From the NCBI RefSeq assembly GCF_001713395.1, contig NZ_CP016452.1, forward strand, positions 930,001 through 994,000: a stretch of 64,000 nt of DNA, read 5' to 3'. The notes under the pieces were generated by a model. That model saw only the letters and a program-made list of their open reading frames with translations, was not told the origin of the DNA and searched no databases. The DNA comes from Sinorhizobium sp. RAC02 (GTDB lineage: Bacteria; Pseudomonadota; Alphaproteobacteria; Rhizobiales; Rhizobiaceae). Every line of letters starts with the position of its first letter. The stretch's first letter is position 1. A program made the position numbers and the translations under genes. This document shows positions 44,707 to 54,146 of the stretch, piece after piece.

Positions 44707-45624
44707 TCACACTTTCTGGATTTCCGGCCGGCCGAGCAGGCCATAGGGGCGGAAGAACAGTAGGGTGATGAGCAGCGCGAAGGCGAAGACGTCCTTGTAG
44801 TCGGTGCTGACATAACCGGCGAACAGCGCTTCCGTCAGGCCAAGCAGGATGCCGCCGAGCACGGCGCCGGGCAGCGAGCCAATGCCGCCGAGCACGGCCG
44901 CGGTAAAGGCCTTGATGCCCATGACGAAGCCGATGAAGAAGTTGAACGAACCGTAGTTGAAGGTGACGAGCACGCCGCCGACGGCAGCCGTCGCGGCGCC
45001 GATAACGAAGACTGTCGAGATGATTCGGTCAGTGTTGACGCCGAGCACGGCGGACATGCGGATGTTCTGCTGCGTTGCCCGGCATTCCCGGCCGATGCGG
45101 GTGTAGTTGATTACATAAGTGAGGATGCCCATGGCGATCAGCGAGGCGAAGAGGATGACCGTCTGCATGTAGGTGATCTGCGCGAAATGCACGCCGTCGC
45201 CGAAGCGGAAGGCGCCGCTGATCAGCGTCGGAACGCCCTGGTCGCGTGCGCCCTGCGAGATCTGCACGTAGCTTTGCAGCATCAGCGAAATGCCGATGGC
45301 GGAAATCAGCGGGGCAAGCTTGGTGGATCCTCGCAAAGGACGGTAGGCGACGCGCTCGATCGCCCAACCGTAGACGGCGGTGACGGCGCAGGTGATCACC
45401 AGCACGGAAATCAGCGCGAAGGGTACGGACTGGATGCCGAAGAAGGTGAGCACGGCAAGGGTTATCGCGGCGATATAGGCCGAGACCATGTAGACGTCGC
45501 CATGGGCGAAGTTGATCATGCGGATGACACCGTAGACCATGGTGTATCCGACGGCGATCAGCCCGTAGATCGTGCCGAGCGTGATGCCGTTGAACAATTG
45601 CTGGACCAGGATGTAGACGTCCAT
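44707..45624 (-). CDS. livH: Branched-chain-amino-acid-type ABC transporter permease LivH
   Basis: This 305-residue permease has about eight helices. Family landmarks are GITLGTIYGLIAVGYTMVYG near the start, MINFAHGDVYM, and FNYGSFNFFIGFVMGIKAFTAAVLGGIGS in the C-terminal half. It lies 81 bases after livK, separated by a strong stem-loop, and 11 bases before livM. Confidence 0.94.
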   Translation of the reverse strand: MDVYILVQQLFNGITLGTIYGLIAVGYTMVYGVIRMINFAHGDVYMVSAYIAAITLAVLTFFGIQSVPFALISVLVITCAVTAVYGWAIERVAYRPLRGSTKLAPLISAIGISLMLQSYVQISQGARDQGVPTLISGAFRFGDGVHFAQITYMQTVILFASLIAMGILTYVINYTRIGRECRATQQNIRMSAVLGVNTDRIISTVFVIGAATAAVGGVLVTFNYGSFNFFIGFVMGIKAFTAAVLGGIGSLPGAVLGGILLGLTEALFAGYVSTDYKDVFAFALLITLLFFRPYGLLGRPEIQKV

Positions 45625-45662
45625 GGTGAACCCTTCTCTTCAAATCTTGCGGGCATGGCGAA

Positions 45663-45690
45663 ACCAGCCGGACGCCCATGTCCGGCTGGT
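45663..45690 (-). terminator. Intercistronic stem-loop after livK
   Basis: ACCAGCCGGAC (45663-45673) and GTCCGGCTGGT (45680-45690) form a perfect 11-base stem with a six-base loop between the livK stop and livH. No T-run follows on the reverse strand, so it probably stabilises the livK message. Confidence 0.65.
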
Positions 45691-45705
45691 CCGGGCAGGC
45701 CTGCC

Positions 45706-46821
45706 TTAGTTCACGAGAGCCGGGGTTCCCTTGTCGTCGAAGGTGTAGAAGACGAACTTGAAGTCCTTGATGTCGCCCTTTTCATCCCAGGTGATCTTGC
45801 CGATGGCGGAATCGACCGTGTTGGCACGCAGCCAGTCGGCCTGCGCCTTCAAGTCTTCGCCTGCCTTCAGCGCCGCCACGACCGCCTGCGCATTGGCGTA
45901 GCCGTAGAGCACGTAATTTGCCGGTGTGACGTTGGCCTTAGTCAGGGCGTCCTGCACGTCCTTGGTCGACGGATCGGCCAGCGGATCGGGCGTTGCCGAA
46001 TAGTAAACATCCTTGAGGTTGGCCCCGCCGCCGGCCGCAGCCACGAGTTCTGCCTGGGCGAAGGAATCGCCGCTGACGAAGACGACGTCGACGCCCTGTT
46101 CCTTGAGCTGGCGGATAAGCGGGCCGCCTTCCGGAATGAGGCCGCCGAAATAGACGGCGTTCGCGCCCGTGCTCTTGATCTTGGTGACGAGCGCGTTGAA
46201 GTCGCGTTCGCCGCGCGTCAGGCCCTCATAGAGCACCGGCGTGATGCCACGCGCCTCGATGGTCTTCTTCACGGCGTCGACCAGGCCCTGGCCGTAGGTG
46301 TCCTTGTCGTGGATCAGCGCGATCTTGTCCCGCTTCAGCGTGTCGAGGATGAAGCCGCCGGCAACGACGGCCTGCTGGTCGTCACGCCCGCAGCCGCGGA
46401 ACAGGTTGTCGAAGCCGCGATCCGTCACGGCCGGGTTGGTCGAGGACGGCGTCATTTCGAGGATGCCGGCGTCGTTGTAGATTTCGGAAGCCGGGATCGT
46501 GCTCGACGAGCAGAAGTGGCCGATCACGGCCTGCACCTTGTCCTGATCGACGAAGCGGTTGGCGACCGCGACTGCCTGCTTCGGCTCGCAGGCGTCGTCG
46601 CCCTTCACCAGCTCGATCTGCTTGCCGTTGATGCCGCCGCTCGCGTTCACGCCGTTCACATAGGCCGAGACGCCATCGAAGACCTGCTCGCCAAATGTGG
46701 CGTTGGCGCCGGTATAGGGACCGGCAACGCCGATCTTGATCGTGTCGGCGGCAAAGGCCGGCGCAAGCAGGAGCGCGGATGCGATGGCGGTGGCAGCGAA
46801 GAGTTTCGAAATGGATGTCAT
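45706..46821 (-). CDS. livK: Liv-type ABC transporter substrate-binding protein
   Basis: This 371-residue periplasmic binding protein has a signal peptide cleaved around residue 24 (PAFA|AD). It is of the amino-acid/amide type (IKIGVAGPYTGANATFGEQ and KGDDACEPKQAVAVANRFVD). The ligand-binding Ser/Thr residues common to LivJ/LivK appear in FCSSSTIPASEIY. It is the first gene of the Liv run and diverges from hyuA, with which it probably shares a ligand. That would be an amide, a hydantoin or an amino acid. Confidence 0.9.
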   Translation of the reverse strand: MTSISKLFAATAIASALLLAPAFAADTIKIGVAGPYTGANATFGEQVFDGVSAYVNGVNASGGINGKQIELVKGDDACEPKQAVAVANRFVDQDKVQAVIGHFCSSSTIPASEIYNDAGILEMTPSSTNPAVTDRGFDNLFRGCGRDDQQAVVAGGFILDTLKRDKIALIHDKDTYGQGLVDAVKKTIEARGITPVLYEGLTRGERDFNALVTKIKSTGANAVYFGGLIPEGGPLIRQLKEQGVDVVFVSGDSFAQAELVAAAGGGANLKDVYYSATPDPLADPSTKDVQDALTKANVTPANYVLYGYANAQAVVAALKAGEDLKAQADWLRANTVDSAIGKITWDEKGDIKDFKFVFYTFDDKGTPALVN

Positions 46822-46997
46822 GAAAGGCTTCCCTCTGGTTAAGCCGTTGATGTTCTTCGTTTCGACGCGTGTTTTTCCGCGTTCGGTCTTCTTGTTGCAG
46901 CCGAGCCATTCGCCTTTTCAGGACGTGCGGCAGCCGGCGTCATGTCTTGATTGCGACGGTTTCTGTGTCGCGATCCGACTTCAATTTCAGTTGACAC

Positions 46998-47019
46998 ATG
47001 TATGATAAGTGATATATCC
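46998..47019. promoter_or_regulatory. Putative GntR operator within the hyuA promoter
   Basis: TTGACA (46991-46996) and TATATC (47013-47018), spaced 16 bases, form a good promoter reading toward hyuA. TGATAAGTGATA (47003-47014, a TGATA-N2-TGATA repeat) sits between the two boxes. The same element appears at the GntR gene (56622-56633) and at 59719-59730. The rest of the 323-base gap holds only AT-rich promoter sequence. Confidence 0.6.
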
Positions 47020-47145
47020 AAAATCCGTCAAGCGGAAATCTTGCATCGGCGCGCCGGGCATGAAAACCTGATGTGCCAGAGGTTCGGCCGGCGGTCGCGC
47101 CGGATGGGATTCGATGCCGAAAGGTGCCTGAATGTGGGGAATGAC

Positions 47146-49230
47146 ATGGTGAGCAATGCGCCGCGGAACTGCCGGGTGGGTGTCGACATCGGGGGCACGT
47201 TTACGGACATCGCCCTCGATCTGGATGGCGTGCTCCATTCGACAAAGGTGCTGACCGATTATACCGGCCCCGAGCGGGCCATCCTGAAGGGGGTCGTCGC
47301 CGTCGCCGAGATGGCGGGCATCGGGCTTTCGGAGATCGATCTTCTGATCCACGGTACTACGCTCGCCACAAACGCGCTGATCGAGCGGCGCGGTGCCAGG
47401 ACCGCTTTCGTCACGACGGAAGGGTTTCGCGACACGCTGGAAATGCGCACGGAAAACCGCTTCGAGCAGTATGATCTCAACATCGTCTTGCCGCCGGCGC
47501 TCATCGCCCGCGCTGATCGTTTCGTGGTGCGCGAGCGCACGAATGCCGCCGGCAAGGTGCTGCTGGCGATCGATGACGCCTCCGTAGAGGCCGTCGTTTC
47601 GGCGATTGCGGCGGGCGGTTATGAGAGCGTCGCCATCGGCTTCATCCACGCCTATGCGAATGGCGCACACGAGGCCGCCGTGCGCGATGCGATCCTCAAG
47701 CGCCTGCCGCATGTCTCCGTGTCGATTTCGTCTGAAGTCTCGCCGCAGATGCGCGAATTCGAGCGCTTCAACACGGTCTGCGCCAATGCCTATGTGAAGC
47801 CGGCGATCAAATCCTATCTCGACCGGCTCGTCGTCTCGCTGAAGGAGATCGGCGTCCGCTGCCCGGTCTTCATGATCCATTCCGGCGGCGGCATCGTCTC
47901 CGTCGAAAGCGCCTCCGAATTCCCGGTGCGCCTCGTCGAATCCGGCCCCGCGGGCGGCGCGATCTTCGCCGCCGACATCGCGCGGCGCCATGGGCTGGAC
48001 ACCGTGCTGTCCTTCGACATGGGCGGCACGACGGCAAAGATCTGCCTGATCGAAAACCAGGTGCCGAAGACCGCAAAAACCTTCGAGGTCGCGCGCACCT
48101 ACCGCTTCCGCAAAGGCTCCGGCATGCCGATCTCCATACCGGTGGTCGAGATGGTGGAAATCGGCGCCGGCGGCGGTTCCATCGCCTCCGTGGATGGTAT
48201 GCGCCAGATCCGCGTCGGACCGCATTCGGCGGCCTCCGAGCCAGGCCCGGCCTGCTACCAGCGCGGCGGCAAGAACCCAACGGTGACGGACGCCGACCTC
48301 ATCCTCGGCAAGCTTGATCCCGACAATTTCGCCGGTGGCGCCATTCCACTCTCCGTCGCGGCCAGCCGGCAGGCAATGGCCGACGATATCGGCACGGTGA
48401 TCGGCCTCGATCCGGACGGCGCCGCTTACGGCACTTGCGAGATGGTGGACGAGAACATGGCCAATGCCGGCCGCGTGCACACCGTTGAGAATGGCAAGAA
48501 CATTGCCGATTTCACCATGATCACCTTCGGCGGCGCCGGTCCGCTGCATGCCGCAAGACTTTGCGAGAAGATGGGCATTTCCACCTTCCTCGTGCCGGCG
48601 GGCGCCGGTGTCGGGTCGGCCATCGGGTTCCTGCGCGCGCCCTTCGGTTATGAATCCATCCGCAGCGCCGTCTTCAATCTGTCCAGCTTCGACTTTGCCG
48701 AGGCGAACAAGCTGGTCGATTCCATGCAGGCGGAAGCACTGGGCTTCGTCGAAGGTGGGCTCGATAGCGGCGCGCCGGTGATCGAGCGCACGCTCTTCAT
48801 GCGTTACGCGGGGCAGGGCTGGGACATTCCGGTACCGCTCGATGCGGAAAAGTTCGGTGCCGGCAGTGCAGGGACACTCGCCGTGCGGTTCGAAACGGAA
48901 TACGAGCGCTTCTTCGGCCGCGCCATCGAAGGCCTCGATATCGAGGTCGTGAGCTGGTCGGTCAAGGCAAGTTCGCCACTGCCCCCGGCCGCCCGCGTCG
49001 CCGCCGTTGGTGAAGGCAGCGTCGTGACGCCGGCCAAGACCCGCCGCCTGTTCGAAGCAGGGCAAGGCACGTTCCTAGACGCCGGCATCCATGAGCGTGA
49101 CGGCCTGAAACCCGGCGATGTCGTGAAAGGCCCCGCCATTGTGGTGGAGCGCGAAACCTCGACCATGCTAACCGCCGCCTTCAAGGCCATCGTGCAGAAC
49201 GACGGCTGCCTGCTCGTCACCCGGCTGTAA
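47146..49230 (+). CDS. hyuA: Hydantoinase/oxoprolinase subunit A (HyuA-like)
   Basis: This 694-residue ATP-using subunit belongs to the hydantoinase/5-oxoprolinase A family, which opens a hydantoin- or lactam-like ring with ATP together with HyuB. The actin-like phosphate motif GVDIGGTFTDIAL opens the protein and the second phosphate motif LSFDMGGTTAKICL lies in the middle. HGTTLATNALIERRG is also conserved. The ATG at 47146 has a GGGGA ribosome site. The frame is open from 46951, but the extra N-terminus lies in the promoter region. The related acetone carboxylase family is an alternative, though the small third subunit is absent. Confidence 0.9.
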   Translation: MVSNAPRNCRVGVDIGGTFTDIALDLDGVLHSTKVLTDYTGPERAILKGVVAVAEMAGIGLSEIDLLIHGTTLATNALIERRGARTAFVTTEGFRDTLEMRTENRFEQYDLNIVLPPALIARADRFVVRERTNAAGKVLLAIDDASVEAVVSAIAAGGYESVAIGFIHAYANGAHEAAVRDAILKRLPHVSVSISSEVSPQMREFERFNTVCANAYVKPAIKSYLDRLVVSLKEIGVRCPVFMIHSGGGIVSVESASEFPVRLVESGPAGGAIFAADIARRHGLDTVLSFDMGGTTAKICLIENQVPKTAKTFEVARTYRFRKGSGMPISIPVVEMVEIGAGGGSIASVDGMRQIRVGPHSAASEPGPACYQRGGKNPTVTDADLILGKLDPDNFAGGAIPLSVAASRQAMADDIGTVIGLDPDGAAYGTCEMVDENMANAGRVHTVENGKNIADFTMITFGGAGPLHAARLCEKMGISTFLVPAGAGVGSAIGFLRAPFGYESIRSAVFNLSSFDFAEANKLVDSMQAEALGFVEGGLDSGAPVIERTLFMRYAGQGWDIPVPLDAEKFGAGSAGTLAVRFETEYERFFGRAIEGLDIEVVSWSVKASSPLPPAARVAAVGEGSVVTPAKTRRLFEAGQGTFLDAGIHERDGLKPGDVVKGPAIVVERETSTMLTAAFKAIVQNDGCLLVTRL

Positions 49231-49241
49231 GGATAGAACCG

Positions 49242-50900
49242 ATGAACCAGTCGATGATCGATATCCATATGCAGGTCATGTGGAACCGCCTGATCTCCGT
49301 TGTGGAAGAGCAGGCCCAGACGCTGATCCGTACTGCCTTCTCTACCTCGGTGCGCGAGGCGGGCGACCTGTCTGCCGGCGTCTTCGATCTGGAAGGCCGC
49401 ATGCTGGCGCAGGCCGTCACCGGCACGCCAGGACACGTCAATGCCATGGCGGAATCCGTCGCGCATTTCATCCGCGACATCGGCCCGGAAAACATCTTTG
49501 AAGGCGATGTCTACATCACCAACGACCCGTGGAAGGGCACCGGGCACCTGCACGACATCACCGTCGTCACCCCCTCCTTCCACCATGGCAAACTGGTCGG
49601 CTACTTCGCCTCCACCGCCCATGTTGTGGATGTCGGCGGACGCGGCTTCGGTCCGGATGCGCGCGAAGTCTATGAGGAAGGCTTGTTCATCCCGATCATG
49701 AAGTTCTTCGAGCGCGGCGAACTGAACCGCACGCTCATCCATATCGTGCGCAACAATGTGCGCGAGAACGACAAGGTGGTCGGCGACTTCCATGCCCTTG
49801 CCGCCTGCAACGAGACCGGCCATCGCCGCCTCATCGACATGCTGACGGAATTCAACCTCGAAGATCTTTCGATGATCGGCGGCTTCATCCTCAAGCACAG
49901 CCGCGAGGCAACGCTGGAGCGCTTGAGGAACCTGCCGCACGGCACTTGGTCCTACAGCCTCGATCTCGATGGTTACGATGAGCCGGTGCACCTCGCGGCA
50001 AAACTCACCATCGGGCCGGAGGGCGTGCTGGTCGATTTCGATGGCACTTCCGGCATGAGCAAGTTCGGAATCAACGTGCCGCTCGTCTATGCCAAGGCCT
50101 ATGCCTGCTACGGCATCAAATGTGTCGTGGCGCCGGAAATTCCCAACAATGCGGCCTCGCTTGCGCCCTTCGACATCGCGGCGCCCGAAGGCTGCATTCT
50201 CAACGCCAAGCGGCCAGCGCCCGTCGCCGTGCGCCATGTGCTCGGCCATTTCGTGCCGGATCTCGTGCTCGGCGCGCTGCACCAGGCATTGCCCGGCCAG
50301 GTGCCGGCGGAAGGCGCGAGCGCGCTGTGGAACCTGCATATGAGCGTGCGCCCCGTCGCCGACCAGATCGGTGGCAAGGGCGCGGAAATCCTGATGTTCA
50401 ACTCCGGCGGCTCCGGCGCGCGCGCAGCACTAGACGGCCTCAACGCAACGGCCTTCCCGAGCGGCGTGCACACCATGCCGATCGAGGCGACGGAAAACGT
50501 TGGTCCGGTCATCATCTGGCGCAAGGAACTGCGCGAGGGCTCCGGCGGCGCGGGTGCGCAACGCGGCGGCCTCGGCCAGATGATCGAGATCGAGGCGGCC
50601 GAGGGTTATTCCTTCCGCTTCTCCGCCATGTTCGATCGCCTGCACCATCCGGCCCGCGGCCGCGATGGCGGCCTCGACGGTGCGCCCGGCGGTGTAGCGC
50701 TCGATGACGGCACGGCATTGAAGGGCAAAGGCCTGCAATTCGTACCCGAAGGCCGGCGGCTGGTTCTCTCGCTGCCCGGCGGCGGGGGCTATGGTGAACC
50801 GGCAGTACGCCCCGCAGATGCCGTCGCCCATGACGTCAAGCACGGTTACATCACAGAGGAACAGGCCGCGCTTTATGGCAAGGTGGGAGAAAAGGCATGA
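49242..50900 (+). CDS. hyuB: Hydantoinase/oxoprolinase subunit B (HyuB-like)
   Basis: This 552-residue partner of HyuA belongs to the hydantoinase B/oxoprolinase family (DIHMQVMWNRLISVVEEQAQTL start; GDVYITNDPWKGTGHLHDIT central motif; MFDRLHHPARGRDGG near the end). It starts 11 bases after HyuA and overlaps the aminotransferase gene by four bases. The A and B pair normally acts as a complex hydrolysing cyclic amides such as N-methylhydantoin or 5-oxoproline. The substrate here is probably imported by the divergent Liv system. Confidence 0.92.
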   Translation: MNQSMIDIHMQVMWNRLISVVEEQAQTLIRTAFSTSVREAGDLSAGVFDLEGRMLAQAVTGTPGHVNAMAESVAHFIRDIGPENIFEGDVYITNDPWKGTGHLHDITVVTPSFHHGKLVGYFASTAHVVDVGGRGFGPDAREVYEEGLFIPIMKFFERGELNRTLIHIVRNNVRENDKVVGDFHALAACNETGHRRLIDMLTEFNLEDLSMIGGFILKHSREATLERLRNLPHGTWSYSLDLDGYDEPVHLAAKLTIGPEGVLVDFDGTSGMSKFGINVPLVYAKAYACYGIKCVVAPEIPNNAASLAPFDIAAPEGCILNAKRPAPVAVRHVLGHFVPDLVLGALHQALPGQVPAEGASALWNLHMSVRPVADQIGGKGAEILMFNSGGSGARAALDGLNATAFPSGVHTMPIEATENVGPVIIWRKELREGSGGAGAQRGGLGQMIEIEAAEGYSFRFSAMFDRLHHPARGRDGGLDGAPGGVALDDGTALKGKGLQFVPEGRRLVLSLPGGGGYGEPAVRPADAVAHDVKHGYITEEQAALYGKVGEKA

Positions 50901-52108
50901 ACATGATCGTGTTTGAAAGCGCGCGGGCATCCACGATAAAATCCTCGCCCTCTATGGCCGTTTCCATGGCGGCCAAGGCCATGCGGGCGAAGGGCGAACC
51001 CGTCATCGATCTGTCGCTCGGCGAGCCGGACTTCGACACGCCGGCCCATATCGTGGACGCCGCAGTGGACGCGATGAGGCGGGGTATTACGCGATACACT
51101 GCACCGGACGGCCTTCCCGAGTTGCGCGAGGCGATCGTCAGAAAATTCAAGCGCGAGAACGGCCTCGACTATGCCCTGGATGAGATTTCCATCGGCAACG
51201 GTGCCAAGCAGATCCTGTTCAACGCCTTTCTCGGCACACTGGAGCCCGGCGACGAGGTGGTGGTGCCGGCACCCTACTGGGTCTCGTATACAGACATCGT
51301 CATCCTGCACGGCGGCGTGCCGAAGATCGTTGTTTGCGGCGTGGAGGACGACTTCAAGATCACGCCGGAGCGACTGGAAGCGGCGATCACGCCGAAGACC
51401 CGCTGGTTCCTGTTCAATTCACCGTCCAACCCGACCGGGGCGATCTACGCCGCCGACGAACTGAAGGCGCTGGGTGACGTGTTGGCGCGCCATCCCCGCG
51501 TCGCTGTCATGTCGGACGAGATCTATGAGCACATCGTCTGCGGTGATGTGCCCTTTACGTCCTTTGCAAATGCCTGCCCGGATCTGCGCGACCGCACGCT
51601 TCTCATCAACGGTGTCTCCAAGGCCTATGCGATGACCGGCTGGCGGCTTGGTTATGCGGCGGGTCCGAAGAGCCTGACGAAGGTCCTGAACAAGATGCAG
51701 TCGCAGAGCACGACGTGCCCATCGTCGATCACGCAGGTTGCGGCCGCGGCGGCGCTCAATAGCCCGCAAGATTTCGTGGCAACCGCCGTCGCTGAATACA
51801 AGGCGCGCGGCGAACTCGTGACGACGGGTTTCAGTGCGATTCCCGGCCTTGAGGTGCGCGCGCCGGAGGGGGCTTTCTACCTCTTCCCGAAATGCGCCGC
51901 TCATATCGGCAAGACAGCTCCGGATGGCACCGTCATTGACAACGATACGGCGCTCGCCGCCTACCTGCTGAGGGAAGGCAAGGTCGCGACAGTGCCGGGC
52001 GCCGCCTTCGGCGTCGAGCCCTATATCCGCCTGTCCTTCGCCACCTCGCGCGACAATCTCACGCTCGCCATCGACCGCATCGCCGATGCACTCGCCCGGC
52101 TTCGCTAG
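50897..52108 (+). CDS. Pyridoxal-phosphate aminotransferase (class I, aspartate-aminotransferase-like)
   Basis: This 403-residue fold-type-I aminotransferase has the Schiff-base Lys242 (INGVSKAYAMTGWRLGY) and the conserved PSNPTGAIY region. The substrate-carboxylate arginine is in RLSFAT near the C-terminus. It is translationally coupled to hyuB. It would transfer the amino group of the amino acid released by the hydantoinase, giving a keto acid. Class I aminotransferases are hard to separate by eye, so the amino acid is not assigned. Confidence 0.9.
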   Translation: MNMIVFESARASTIKSSPSMAVSMAAKAMRAKGEPVIDLSLGEPDFDTPAHIVDAAVDAMRRGITRYTAPDGLPELREAIVRKFKRENGLDYALDEISIGNGAKQILFNAFLGTLEPGDEVVVPAPYWVSYTDIVILHGGVPKIVVCGVEDDFKITPERLEAAITPKTRWFLFNSPSNPTGAIYAADELKALGDVLARHPRVAVMSDEIYEHIVCGDVPFTSFANACPDLRDRTLLINGVSKAYAMTGWRLGYAAGPKSLTKVLNKMQSQSTTCPSSITQVAAAAALNSPQDFVATAVAEYKARGELVTTGFSAIPGLEVRAPEGAFYLFPKCAAHIGKTAPDGTVIDNDTALAAYLLREGKVATVPGAAFGVEPYIRLSFATSRDNLTLAIDRIADALARLR

Positions 52109-52120
52109 GAGGAACCGACC

Positions 52121-52927
52121 ATGTCCCATTTCCAGAAAGTTCTTCTGACGGGTGCTGCCGGCGGCGTCGGCACGGCGCTTCGCCAGTCCGGCACGCGGCT
52201 CGGCAGGGTCGTGCGGCTGTCCGACCGCAAGCCCTGCGAAAACATCGGGTCGCACGAAGAGGATTTTCCGCTCGAGCTTGCCGATTTCGATGCGGTTTCG
52301 GAGGCGGTGAAGGGTTGCGACGCCATCGTGCATCTCGGCGGCCAGCCGCTGGAAGCCGAATGGAAGACGATCCTCGATAGCAACATTTCCGGCGGCTATA
52401 ACATCTACGAGGCCGCGCGCCAGCACGGCGTCAAGCGCATCGTCTATGCCAGTTCCGTGCATGCGATCGGTTATTACGAGCGCACCGAGACGATCGACGG
52501 CACCGTGCCGACCCGGCCGGACAGCCTCTACGGTGTGTCGAAAACCTTCGTGGAAAATCTCGGTCGCTACTATTTCGACAAGTTCGGGATCGAGACGGTC
52601 AGTATCCGCATCGGATCCTGCTTCCCGGAGCCGACAGACCGCAGGCACCTCATTACATGGCTGTCCTATCGCGACTGCCGCCAGCTTGTCGAAAAGAGCC
52701 TGTCGGCCCCGCGCGTCGGCTTCATGGTCGCCTATGGCATGTCGAACAATGCGCAGGCCTTCTGGGACAATCGCACCGCCGCCGTGCTCGGCTATAAACC
52801 GCAAGACAGCGCCGACGATTATGCCGACAAGGTTTTTGCCAGCACGGAACAGGGGGACCCGAACGATCCGGCCGTGCGCTACCAGGGCGGCAGCTTCTGC
52901 GCGGCCGGCCACTTCGAAGACAAGTGA
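52121..52927 (+). CDS. NAD-dependent epimerase/dehydratase family protein, uronate-dehydrogenase-like
   Basis: This 268-residue extended SDR has the nucleotide motif LTGAAGGVGTALR and the catalytic Tyr137-x3-Lys141 (YGVSKTF). YASSVHAIGYY precedes it. Length and motif order match Agrobacterium uronate dehydrogenase, which oxidises galacturonate and glucuronate to aldarolactones. Its place among amide and amino-acid genes is unexpected. It may act on another hydroxy compound of the same operon, or mark a joined sugar-acid step. Confidence 0.82.
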   Translation: MSHFQKVLLTGAAGGVGTALRQSGTRLGRVVRLSDRKPCENIGSHEEDFPLELADFDAVSEAVKGCDAIVHLGGQPLEAEWKTILDSNISGGYNIYEAARQHGVKRIVYASSVHAIGYYERTETIDGTVPTRPDSLYGVSKTFVENLGRYYFDKFGIETVSIRIGSCFPEPTDRRHLITWLSYRDCRQLVEKSLSAPRVGFMVAYGMSNNAQAFWDNRTAAVLGYKPQDSADDYADKVFASTEQGDPNDPAVRYQGGSFCAAGHFEDK

Positions 52928-52935
52928 GGGCGACG

Positions 52936-54129
52936 ATGCAGGCTTCGAAGACATCCTATGACGTCATTATTGTCGGCGGTGCCGTGGTTGGCAGCGCGAC
53001 CGCCTATTTTCTGGCGACGAACCCCGATTTTACCGGCTCGGTGCTGGTGATCGAAAAGGACTGGACCTATCAGCGCTCGGCGACCGCGCTCTCGTCCAGT
53101 TCTATCCGCCACCAGTTCTCCAACGCAATCAACGTCAAGGTCTCGCAGTTCGGCACGGAGTTCATTCGCAACTTCCGGAAAAATGTCGAAGTCGATGACG
53201 ATACGCCGGAAATCGGCTTCCACGAAAACGGCTACCTCTTCCTTGCGGGCGACGCGCGTGGCGCTGACGTGCTTCGTCGCAACCACGAAACGCAGGTCTC
53301 CTGCGGCGCCGACGTGTCGTTGCTCGATCCGGAAGGGCTGGGTCGCCGCTTCCCGTGGCTTAACGTGGAGGGCCTGACGCTCGGCAGCACAGGCGAAAGC
53401 GGCGAAGGCTGGTTTGATAGCGTCGGGCTGCTGCAGGGTTTCCGCAAGAAGGCGCGCACTCTCGGTGTCGACTATATCGAGGACGAAGTCGTCGCGGTGA
53501 ACCGGGAGGGTGACCGCATTGTTTCGGTGACGACGAAGAGCGGGCAAACGGTCGCTTGTGGCACTTTGGTCAACACGTCCGGCACCAATGGCAAGCAGGT
53601 TGCGCGCATGGCCGGCCTCGACATTCCGGTCGAACCGCGCCGTCGTTCACTCTTCGTGGTGGATTGCCGCACGCCACTGGAAGGCAAGGTCGGCCTCACC
53701 ATCGATCCGTCCGGCGTCTTCTTCCGCCCCGAAGGGAAATTCTACCTGATGGGCACCTATCCTAAGCACGATCCGGAGGTCGATCCGAACGATTTTTCCG
53801 TCATGCACGACGAGTTCGAGGACGAAATCTGGCCGACGATCGCCGAACGCGTGCCGGCCTTCGAGGCGATCAAGGTGGTGAACAGTTGGGCGGGGCACTA
53901 CGACTATTGCACGCTCGATCACAACGTCATCCTCGGCCCACACACCGACGTGAAGAATTTTCTCTTCGCCAACGGCTTTTCCGGCCACGGCCTGCAGCAG
54001 TCGCCGGCAATGGGGCGCGGCCTGTCCGAACTGATCGCCTATGGCGGCTTCCGCTCGCTCGACCTCTCGCCCTTCGGCTACGAGCGCGTCGTCGCGGACC
54101 GGCCCTTCCTTGAGGACGCCGTGATCTAA
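52936..54129 (+). CDS. FAD-dependent oxidoreductase (D-amino-acid-oxidase/glycine-oxidase-like)
   Basis: This 397-residue DAO-family flavoprotein has the Rossmann motif IIVGGAVVGSATAYFLA. The C-terminal GHGLQQSPAMGRGLSEL region is typical of the sarcosine-dimethylglycine-glycine oxidase group. The ATG at 52936 is preferred to a GTG at 52924. Such enzymes oxidise a secondary or primary amine to an imine. It sits between the uronate-dehydrogenase-like gene and the TPP enzyme, so it may oxidise an amine released from the HyuAB substrate (inference). Confidence 0.87.
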   Translation: MQASKTSYDVIIVGGAVVGSATAYFLATNPDFTGSVLVIEKDWTYQRSATALSSSSIRHQFSNAINVKVSQFGTEFIRNFRKNVEVDDDTPEIGFHENGYLFLAGDARGADVLRRNHETQVSCGADVSLLDPEGLGRRFPWLNVEGLTLGSTGESGEGWFDSVGLLQGFRKKARTLGVDYIEDEVVAVNREGDRIVSVTTKSGQTVACGTLVNTSGTNGKQVARMAGLDIPVEPRRRSLFVVDCRTPLEGKVGLTIDPSGVFFRPEGKFYLMGTYPKHDPEVDPNDFSVMHDEFEDEIWPTIAERVPAFEAIKVVNSWAGHYDYCTLDHNVILGPHTDVKNFLFANGFSGHGLQQSPAMGRGLSELIAYGGFRSLDLSPFGYERVVADRPFLEDAVI

Positions 54130-54146
54130 CGGCTCAGGAGACGAAC

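Noticed and set aside
46987..49065. A 692-codon open frame on the reverse strand opposite hyuA
   Set aside because: It is an antisense shadow of a high-GC gene: hyuA has clear family motifs and a ribosome site, while the antisense product has no recognisable domain and is rich in Arg/His/Ala/Gly.
47146..50900. HyuA/HyuB as acetone or acetophenone carboxylase
   Set aside because: The small extra subunit typical of acetone carboxylase is missing and the neighbours process nitrogen compounds, so the hydantoinase/oxoprolinase reading is preferred.
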